64,000 nt of DNA. It comes from Bacteroidota bacterium (lineage in GTDB: Bacteria; Bacteroidota; Bacteroidia; Chitinophagales; Chitinophagaceae). Location of the stretch: positions 1-64,000 of the forward strand of contig JAFAFR010000014.1 of assembly GCA_023423405.1 (NCBI GenBank), given 5' to 3'. The position numbers and the translations under genes were made by a program. The notes beneath the pieces are model-generated. The model did not search any database and was not told the DNA's origin. It saw only the letters and a program-made list of their open reading frames with translations. Shown one piece after another: positions 34,028 to 40,747 of this stretch. Each line of letters starts with the position of its first letter. Position 1 is the first letter of the stretch.

Positions 34028-37000
34028 CGCAGGTCGTATAAACGCCCGTTCATATGCACGAGCTGTACAGAGAGGAGGTGCTCATGCCCGGTATAGCCCC
34101 TGTCCAGTATGTTAAAAGAACTAAGGTTATTGCCATTGCCATCCTGAATTTTGGCCGGATTGCCCCAGGCGTCAAAATGCCGCTTCTCTTTGATCTGACC
34201 ATTGCCATCGGTAATGGCCGCAATACTGCCCAGGTAATCGCGGTGCAGGTACAGCAGGCCGCTGGCAGGGCTGCCACCCTGAACAGACCGCCAGATCGCA
34301 GGCGCAGTATAGGCATTCCCGCCAATATAGGTTACAAAGGTAGTCGATCCGGTTTGCGCATCCTCGGTAATCTCCATGGAGCCGTCGCTGCTGTAATGCC
34401 GCTGGTAGCGCGGACTGCCCCAACTGCCGCCGCTGGGTATACGCCCCCATTGCATGTGCGCCCGCTGGCCGTTTTCATTGTATTGAAAACTGAGCTGATC
34501 CTTTGCAGGCTCCGTGATCTTTACCGGTTGTTTAAAGTTGTTGTACAGCAGCTCCTGCCGCTGGTGGCCGTTGTAATACGACAGCCCAGAAGCATTCAGG
34601 GTGATCTGCTGCTGTTTGTAGGATGAACCCGACGGATAACCATAATCGCCTACAGCACCGTTACTGCTGATCCTGCCACGGGTATCATAGCTTTGGCTGA
34701 GCTGGGCCCCGCTCAATGGATCGCTCCATGTGGTCAGGCGGTCCAGGTTATCGTACTGGAAACTCTCCGCCAGCGGCTGGCCGGCCGTGGTGAACAAAGT
34801 GGTGCTTCGGCTATTGAGTAATCCTCGCTGCGCATCCCAGGTAAAATTGTGTGTAAAGAGGTCTGTACCGCCACCTACCGCCTTATACGCTGTCGGCAGG
34901 CCATAAGCATCATAGGATTTTTGCTGGTAAAGCGACTGCGTGCCCAACAAGGCTTCTGTGATCTGGCCACGGGCGTTTATCCCGGTAAGCTCCCAAACCG
35001 CTCCACCGTCGTCGCGCACGATCTTTTTCAGCCCATTGTTCTGATAGGTGTAGGTCAACCCCAGCGTGGAGCTCCTGTTATTGCTTTTGTTCAGGGCTAT
35101 CCGGTTTTCTGAGCTGGTGCGACCATATCCATCATAGCCGATGCTCCTGGTAAACCGGGCCTGGCCGTTTTCTTCCACCACCTGCGCCACCCGTTTATAA
35201 CTGTCATAGGTAATGCCGGTGGTGCTGTTGTTGCCGTCTGCATTCGTAAGGGTAATGCCGGTCGGCAATTTCGTGGTGGCATCGTAGGCATACACCGTGG
35301 TCATGTTGGTTGGTGTCGGTCCTGTGGTGGCGTCCCCTGTCACTTTCTTTTGAACCAGCTTGCCTTTGCTGTCGTACTGGTATTCGGTGTTTCCCTTGGG
35401 AGTTATTTCTTTGGTCAGCTCGCCCCAGCCATTGTATTCATAACGGTATTCACCAGCCGAAGGATCAGCCAGCCTGGTCCTTCTTCCCCAGCCGTCCTGC
35501 TCAATGGTCTGTACGCTTCCGCCATAGTCGATCGTTTTCACGTTTCCGTTACTGAAATAACTGTAGGTAATGGAGCCACCCGGATCCTGTTGTGTAACCA
35601 CCTGGCCGAGCGCATTTTTGGTGGTCGTTGTGGTTTTGCTCCCGTCGCTGAGTGTGGTGTTCAATCCGCTGTAACTCATGGTGGTGGTCCTGCCGGTAGG
35701 TTGCGTGATCTGCACAGGCCGGTCGTACTGGTCGTAAGTGGTGGTGGTCCATTGAGCGGGACTGCCGGTATAAGGTTCACTTTTGCGCCAGGGTCTTCCC
35801 AGTTCATCATACTGGTGCTGCACGTGCACCCACTGGCCCAGCACGTTCTTGCTGCTTTCCCGGATGAGCCGTTGCAGCGGATCGTATTGCTTCTCTGACC
35901 CAGCGCCGCTTTGAGCGGTGCTGGTCAGCGTATATTGATAGGTGGAACTGTTTTTTACATACGCCACCGTGGTTTGCTTGCCATAGATATCCGTTGCCGT
36001 GATCAGCCGCCCCCAACTGTCATAGGCAGATGAAGTCGTCTGATTAAACGGATTGGTTTCACTGAGTTTATTACCGGTTACAGCATTGTAGGTGAACGAG
36101 GATGTCAGACCTTCGACGTCGGTGCTGCCGGTGACAAATCTTCCCGTGGCATCGTATTGAAAACTGACCGTTCTGCCCGATGATACGCCGTGAGGCGTGG
36201 TGGTTTGGGTCAACAGGTTGCCATAACTGTCATAAGTATAATCTTCCCGGTTAAAGTTGGCTATTCCATTTCCTTTTGTCCGGTGCTGGCTGACCTGGCC
36301 GGTAGCGTTGTAATCCCACTCTTCAGTTGTAACAAAAGAAGCCTGACCACTGCCGGTGCGGGTGGCTGTTATCGCTTTAGGCCGTCCGATAAAAAAAGGA
36401 GAACCGGTGCTGTGCTCGTACGTGAGGCTGACTGTCGCTGCCCCTGCTCCGGAAAAATCAGTGGTGATCTGGATTGGATTGTTATAGCTATCGTATTGAA
36501 ACTGGCGCGTAATGGTTGTGCCTTCCAGCGCATTTTGCTCTACGGATTGGGTGTTTTTTATTTTGAAGACTTTATTGGCCAGCAGTTCACTTGTATAGGT
36601 ATGCACAGTTTTAGTGATAAAAGGAGAAACAGTGGAAGCAAACGAAGGATAAGATAACTGGCTGTGCTGCTGTATGGATGCTCCGCGCAGTTGGGGATTG
36701 GAGAGTGTAACAGAAAATTTCCGGTTGTTCTGGGCGATATGCCGGTTGCTTTGTGCAGTGCCCTCAAATCCCAGGAACCCCAAACCCTGTACATGCAGCA
36801 CCAGTCCCTTATAGGCAAAATATTGCTTGTCGTTTATACCCCCATTTACTGTTCGGGTGATGCCCTGAACAACCTGGAGTGACGGGGCAGTCACTATATC
36901 GGTGTAAGGATAGACCTGGTCTGCTCCCCGCTGATAGACCAGGAAACCTTCTGTGGGATGGATAGCCTGGTCTTTCAGGGGCCGATAATCAATGGCTTCA

Positions 37001-37617
37001 ACCACTCCATTCTGGCTAACGGAGCGCAGGAGCGCTTCTTCCCGGTGATCGCGTTGAAACTGGAACCAGGTGACCCATTTGTGACTGACAGATGCAAATT
37101 CCAGGTTGACATTCGGCTTATCGGAAGAAACGAAAACAGGAACCGGAAAATGCCGGAGATTACCGGTGCGATTCACGGCGGTTCCTACCGTAAAGGCAGG
37201 TCTGACATCGGCATTGGAAGGAGCGGTGTTGTAATAAGGGGTCAGCGTTTGGGTGCCGTTATCACTGCCATTATAGGTTTCTGTTTTATATTCAACGATG
37301 TCGGTCTTGCTGTCTCCATCCACATCCACTGCCACCAGGTCAAAGGTTTTGGAGGTGGCTCCTGTCTGGCCCGGGCGATGGGTAAACGGATAGCTGTTCT
37401 CTGTTTTTAAAAACCCGGTGCCGGTGGAAAGGAACAGCGCAAAAGTGGTGCTGTTGTCGGCTGTGGGGATCAGGATATCTGATTTACCGTCACCGTTATA
37501 GTCGCCGATCAGAAACGGGTATTGTCTTTTGATCCGGCTGTCTGTTGTCCTCCACAACTCTACCATACTGTTGTTCTGGTTCAGACTGAATACATACACA
37601 GTACCTTCCTTGACCAA
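34012..37617 (-). CDS. RHS/YD-repeat central segment
   Basis: A 1201-codon open frame with FG-GAP-like blocks (GDYNGDGKSDILIPT), a long array of YD repeats (for example YDSYGNLLTQTTTP, YDATGRFVTGSTD, YDELGRPWRKSEP and YDQYDRPVQITQP), then the RHS core SGLLYLHRDYLGSIAAITDG and RGYTGHEHLLSV. RHS repeats form a hollow shell that encloses a toxic tip. The frame is in phase with the upstream N-terminal segment, separated only by a TAG codon, and ends early because of a one-base deletion. The start shown is a TTG and may not be used. Confidence 0.75.
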   Translation of the reverse strand: MVKEGTVYVFSLNQNNSMVELWRTTDSRIKRQYPFLIGDYNGDGKSDILIPTADNSTTFALFLSTGTGFLKTENSYPFTHRPGQTGATSKTFDLVAVDVDGDSKTDIVEYKTETYNGSDNGTQTLTPYYNTAPSNADVRPAFTVGTAVNRTGNLRHFPVPVFVSSDKPNVNLEFASVSHKWVTWFQFQRDHREEALLRSVSQNGVVEAIDYRPLKDQAIHPTEGFLVYQRGADQVYPYTDIVTAPSLQVVQGITRTVNGGINDKQYFAYKGLVLHVQGLGFLGFEGTAQSNRHIAQNNRKFSVTLSNPQLRGASIQQHSQLSYPSFASTVSPFITKTVHTYTSELLANKVFKIKNTQSVEQNALEGTTITRQFQYDSYNNPIQITTDFSGAGAATVSLTYEHSTGSPFFIGRPKAITATRTGSGQASFVTTEEWDYNATGQVSQHRTKGNGIANFNREDYTYDSYGNLLTQTTTPHGVSSGRTVSFQYDATGRFVTGSTDVEGLTSSFTYNAVTGNKLSETNPFNQTTSSAYDSWGRLITATDIYGKQTTVAYVKNSSTYQYTLTSTAQSGAGSEKQYDPLQRLIRESSKNVLGQWVHVQHQYDELGRPWRKSEPYTGSPAQWTTTTYDQYDRPVQITQPTGRTTTMSYSGLNTTLSDGSKTTTTTKNALGQVVTQQDPGGSITYSYFSNGNVKTIDYGGSVQTIEQDGWGRRTRLADPSAGEYRYEYNGWGELTKEITPKGNTEYQYDSKGKLVQKKVTGDATTGPTPTNMTTVYAYDATTKLPTGITLTNADGNNSTTGITYDSYKRVAQVVEENGQARFTRSIGYDGYGRTSSENRIALNKSNNRSSTLGLTYTYQNNGLKKIVRDDGGAVWELTGINARGQITEALLGTQSLYQQKSYDAYGLPTAYKAVGGGTDLFTHNFTWDAQRGLLNSRSTTLFTTAGQPLAESFQYDNLDRLTTWSDPLSGAQLSQSYDTRGRISSNGAVGDYGYPSGSSYKQQQITLNASGLSYYNGHQRQELLYNNFKQPVKITEPAKDQLSFQYNENGQRAHMQWGRIPSGGSWGSPRYQRHYSSDGSMEITEDAQTGSTTFVTYIGGNAYTAPAIWRSVQGGSPASGLLYLHRDYLGSIAAITDGNGQIKEKRHFDAWGNPAKIQDGNGNNLSSFNILDRGYTGHEHLLSVQLVHMNGRLYDLRCTGF

Positions 37618-37623
37618 TAGAAG

Positions 37624-39501
37624 CTATGTTTTTCCGTCAACATCTACATCTGCCGTTAGCAGTTTGTCGGATGTGGTCAGTCCGCCCGCAAAAGAACCTG
37701 CAAAATTGGCAAAGCCGCTGGTGATCCTCCGGTCAAGGTTGATGAAGTACATATTGGCAGAGGTGCTGCTCCCCGCGCTGCAACTGCAACAATCTCCAGG
37801 TGGCGGAGGCACCAGCAGGTTTGTTTCCGAGCCATCCTTGTTTTTCACTGAATCACCGGTAACGGAAGCAAGGGTGGAATCCTCCTGGATCGGAGAGCGC
37901 TCTACGGTAATCTCTATTGGACAACCGGGGTTATTGGTTGGCGCACATTGACTATAGGAATAGGGAAGGCTGATGGCCAGCACATCTGTTAACCCATCGC
38001 CATTAAAATCTCCGGATACGTATCGCAGGGGCTCCCGGTTGTAGCTGATGCTGCCACAATCCGGCATGGTGCTGTATTTTGGCGCCGTCCAGGTTTTCTG
38101 ATACTGCGATGCGATGGGTATTCCCGAACTGACCGGCGCCTCCCCAAAGACATTAAAAACAACGTCGGTAGCGCCGGAGTTTTGGATCAGGGTGATGCCC
38201 TGCCCCGGTTGTTTTTTTTCATTTTGGTACAGCAGGTCAGTGGCAAACATGCCTACAAAACTATTGGTCAGCGGACCATACTCTGTTATGGGAAAGGCCG
38301 AACCGCCCTGTTGCTGAAAATCTTTCAGGAACCAGAATTTCTTGTACGCATAGGTCCCGGTAGTGGGATAAACAATAAATTCCATCGTGCCATCCCCGTT
38401 ATAATCCAGCGACACTATGCCTGCATTGTTCTGCGCCACATTTTCCAGGAGTGTGTATTCAGATGGCGTATGTCCGATTGTGCTGGCTGTGTTGGTATAG
38501 GAAAAATTCACCGGCGCATGCGTCAGGGTCCCGTCACCGCTTTTTTCCTGGACAGCAACCAGCCGGTCATAGCCATGCGAAGAGGTATTATGCGTGAATA
38601 TATAACTGCGGTAACCAGCTCCGCCACTGCCCAGTACCCGGATTTCTTTGAGCAGGTGCTTGTTCAAAAACACCACGCCGCCAATATAGGACTGCTCCGT
38701 ACGGGAGCGGGTATTGTAGAGAAACTGCACTTCATTAATAGGAGTAGCCGCGCCCGCACTGCCATAGCGGATCTTGTTTATTCTTAGTGTATTATCGGAG
38801 ATAGTGTATTCGTAGTTAATCCTGATAGCCCTGGGATTGTCCCGGTAGGTAACCGCCCAGGTAGTTTGTGTTCGGGAATTGGAGCCGTTTCCATAAATGG
38901 CCTGCGACCCATCCGGGTAATCCACCCTGAAATAGGCCGGTCCGTAGTTGGCGCCCAGTGGAGAAACGCCGATGGCTGTAACCCTGAGATTGGAGAACAG
39001 TTCTGTTTCATACACGGAGCCGTCTGCCCCATAGGCGCCACTTTTGAGCAGCAGGCGCTGGCCGTCAAGCGCAAAGCGATCGCCTGTTGCACCCGAAGTA
39101 AAACCCACATTACCCACACGCCCGTCGTAAAACTGCGTGGCTGCTACCCGGGTAATGGCTGATACACCGGTAACGTTCCAGCCCCAACCGGCAAGACCAC
39201 TACCGCCCTGGCTGTTATAGGTAAGAGAAAGCTCGGGCAGCACGCCGGCAATGCCTGGCGGCAGCGCGATGGGAATCTGAAACGCCGCAGCACCGCTGCC
39301 GGATACGCTGAGTTCTCCAATGGTTTCTGCAATGTCCGCACCACCGGAAGCCGCGGCAGCTTCTGCGGGAATAAATTGCGGAGTGTTTTTAGTAACTATA
39401 TGCGCCCCGGTAGTTTTGGTTCCGGTGGTATGGGGGATTTCCTGGGCATGCAATTGAATACAGGAAATAAACAGCGAAGCTGTTAGTAGGATGGGTTTCA
39501 T
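37624..39501 (-). CDS. SpvB-like N-terminal segment of the RHS protein
   Basis: A 625-residue product with a signal peptide ending near LHAQ (about residue 20). GELSVSGSGAAAFQIPIALP and GVLPELSLTYNSQGGSGLAG with the following GWGWNVTG are SpvB/TcaC-type features. FG-GAP-like DFNGDGLTDVLAIS and a Cys-rich GDCCSCSAGSS come later. It stops at TAG 37624-37626, where the following frame continues the same repeat. As it stands it would be a secreted truncated shell without repeats, core or tip. It starts 24 bases after the T9SS gene. Confidence 0.75.
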   Translation of the reverse strand: MKPILLTASLFISCIQLHAQEIPHTTGTKTTGAHIVTKNTPQFIPAEAAAASGGADIAETIGELSVSGSGAAAFQIPIALPPGIAGVLPELSLTYNSQGGSGLAGWGWNVTGVSAITRVAATQFYDGRVGNVGFTSGATGDRFALDGQRLLLKSGAYGADGSVYETELFSNLRVTAIGVSPLGANYGPAYFRVDYPDGSQAIYGNGSNSRTQTTWAVTYRDNPRAIRINYEYTISDNTLRINKIRYGSAGAATPINEVQFLYNTRSRTEQSYIGGVVFLNKHLLKEIRVLGSGGAGYRSYIFTHNTSSHGYDRLVAVQEKSGDGTLTHAPVNFSYTNTASTIGHTPSEYTLLENVAQNNAGIVSLDYNGDGTMEFIVYPTTGTYAYKKFWFLKDFQQQGGSAFPITEYGPLTNSFVGMFATDLLYQNEKKQPGQGITLIQNSGATDVVFNVFGEAPVSSGIPIASQYQKTWTAPKYSTMPDCGSISYNREPLRYVSGDFNGDGLTDVLAISLPYSYSQCAPTNNPGCPIEITVERSPIQEDSTLASVTGDSVKNKDGSETNLLVPPPPGDCCSCSAGSSTSANMYFINLDRRITSGFANFAGSFAGGLTTSDKLLTADVDVDGKT

Positions 39502-39524
39502 ACAAGATAAGGAGGTTGTATCTC

Positions 39525-39941
39525 TTAATTTAATTGGCGAATGATCTTTGTGGTGCTGGCGCTGCCGTCCTTGTTCACACTACGCAGGACATACATCCCT
39601 GTTGCGTATTTGGAAAAGTCCAGATCTATTTGACCACTGGGAGCATCAATCTTTCGCCGAAGTAAAAGGCGGCCATCTGAAGTATAGAGAATCAGTTCCA
39701 TCAACGGGTTGTCCTTGTTGGATACCCACTGTACCCGAAGTTTGTGGGTCACCGGGTTGGGCGCAGCCAGGAAAATTTCATCCGCTTCAACGGTCGTTGG
39801 CGGGGCAGCCTTTCGGCAATTCACACAAAGCAGGTCCCGCAATACCTGGTTGCCGGCAGCATCGTAGGAAAAAGACAATTTGGTTTGGGAAATACCGGCC
39901 AGGGGAAGCAGGCCCAGGAAAAGGAAACAGAGCTGTTTCAT
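39525..39941 (-). CDS. Short secreted protein with type IX secretion sorting domain
   Basis: A 138-residue protein with a signal peptide (about 18 residues, ending near GISQ), a YD-like KLSFSYDAAGNQVLRDLLC segment and a C-terminal T9SS type A domain from about residue 58 (FLAAPNPVTHKLRVQW, then DFSKYATGMYVLRS and a final KIIRQLN). The sorting domain directs surface export by the Por system. It is the first gene of the unit, 24 bases before the RHS gene. The YD-like segment suggests it associates with or derives from an RHS protein. Its own function is unknown. Confidence 0.8.
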   Translation of the reverse strand: MKQLCFLFLGLLPLAGISQTKLSFSYDAAGNQVLRDLLCVNCRKAAPPTTVEADEIFLAAPNPVTHKLRVQWVSNKDNPLMELILYTSDGRLLLRRKIDAPSGQIDLDFSKYATGMYVLRSVNKDGSASTTKIIRQLN

Positions 39942-39986
39942 AGTTAGTTAAGGTTTATACGGCTCGCTTGGCCGTGGTCGTTAGGT

Positions 39987-40017
39987 CAAGTATAGAAAAT
40001 ATTTTTCTTTTCAAAAA
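39987..40017 (-). promoter_or_regulatory. Candidate promoter of the T9SS/RHS operon
   Basis: On the minus strand TATACTTG (39994-39987) matches TAnnTTTG at seven of eight positions, and TTTTTG (40017-40012) lies 17 bases upstream as a -33 element. Transcription would start near 39981, about 40 bases before the ATG at 39941. The spacing is slightly short. Confidence 0.4.
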
Positions 40018-40102
40018 CATACCCGCTGATATTTATTTTGTCCTCATATAAACTTGGCTGACAGAAAAGTTAAAAGTCTGACGATTTCCATTTCTATGTA
40101 CA

Positions 40103-40147
40103 TGTGTGAAATGCCGCCTCCGGTGGAGGCGGCATTTTCATTCGAAG
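40103..40147 (+). repeat. 45-bp direct repeat, right copy, containing a strong hairpin
   Basis: This copy pairs with 30062-30106. Here the stem is complete: AATGCCGCCTCC against GGAGGCGGCATT with a GGT loop. It lies between two divergently transcribed genes, so it terminates neither in an obvious way. With the left copy it brackets the RHS island. Confidence 0.8.
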
Positions 40148-40162
40148 AACTCTCCTTAATCT

Positions 40163-40217
40163 TACGCTTACCCTACGTCTATCTTACGTTTATCCTACGT
40201 TTATCTTACGTCTTTGA
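40163..40217 (+). repeat. Five 11-bp direct repeats in the nuclease promoter region
   Basis: TACG recurs at 40163, 40174, 40185, 40196 and 40207, exactly 11 bases apart. The units read close to TACGTTTATCY, the last being the most divergent (TACGTCTTTGA). The array starts 15 bases after the right hairpin repeat and ends 35 bases before the nuclease ATG. It may be an iterated protein-binding site or simple tandem expansion. The rest of the 311-base gap 39942-40252 holds no gene. Confidence 0.75.
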
Positions 40218-40252
40218 TAACACGACGACAGCATATTCGTTAGCTTTACCCT

Positions 40253-40747
40253 ATGCTTGTTGTACTCGCCCTGTTTTTATTCCTGCAAAAAGACATCCCC
40301 ACCCTCGAAGGCAGGGCCGTCAGGATCAGCGACGGCGATAGTTTTACGCTGCTCACTGCCGGCAATAAGAATTTCCGCATCCGCATACAGGGGATCGATG
40401 CGCCCGAAAAAGGGCAGGACTATTACCAGGCTTCCAAATCGGCGCTGGGGCAATGGCTGCAAAACAAAACCATTAGCTGCCAGGTGCTGGGTAAAGACCG
40501 TTATGGAAGAACGATTGCCGTGGTTTCGGTTGATGGTGGACGTGATATAGGGCTGGAAATGGTAAAATCCGGACTGGCATGGCATTTCACGCGGTATTCG
40601 AGCGACAGCACACTGGCGGCCGCGGAGACAAAAGCACGCGCGCAGGCGCTCGGGCTCTGGAAAATGAAAAACCCCACGCCGCCCTGGATATACCGCAAAA
40701 CCAAACAGCAGCTCAGGAAAAAAGATACTGCAGGTCTTCTTCCGTAA
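40253..40747 (+). CDS. Thermonuclease-family (SNase-like) secreted nuclease
   Basis: A 164-residue protein with a hydrophobic N-terminus (MLVVLALFLFL) and an SNase domain. RAVRISDGDSFTLL opens the fold. The three catalytic residues of staphylococcal nuclease have counterparts: Arg44 and Glu52 in RIQGIDAPEK, with the calcium ligand Asp49 between, and Arg86 in DRYGRTIAV. It would cleave DNA or RNA outside the cytoplasm. The last 35 bases overlap the 3-prime end of the convergent SNF2 gene. An 11-bp repeat array precedes it. Confidence 0.88.
   Translation: MLVVLALFLFLQKDIPTLEGRAVRISDGDSFTLLTAGNKNFRIRIQGIDAPEKGQDYYQASKSALGQWLQNKTISCQVLGKDRYGRTIAVVSVDGGRDIGLEMVKSGLAWHFTRYSSDSTLAAAETKARAQALGLWKMKNPTPPWIYRKTKQQLRKKDTAGLLP

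Larger units (their letters stand above)
33359..39501 (-). pseudogene. SpvB/RHS-repeat polymorphic toxin gene, interrupted twice
   Basis: Taken together, three ORFs make one RHS gene of about 2047 codons: signal peptide, SpvB-like N-terminal domain, FG-GAP-like blocks, YD repeats, RHS core with HRDYLGSI and YIDPSGE, and a C-terminal tip with HEYGH. Two lesions break it. An in-frame TAG at 37624-37626 lies inside an otherwise continuous frame (VDVDGKT, stop, LLLVKEG). A single base is missing near 34032: the sequence gives YDLRCTGF then a stop, while adding one C restores YDPALHRFLMPDNF, the standard RHS junction. The three pieces are listed separately. Sequencing error is possible for the frameshift. 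Confidence 0.8.

Noticed and set aside
40163..40217. CRISPR array
   Set aside because: Units are only 11 bases without spacers, and no cas gene is present.
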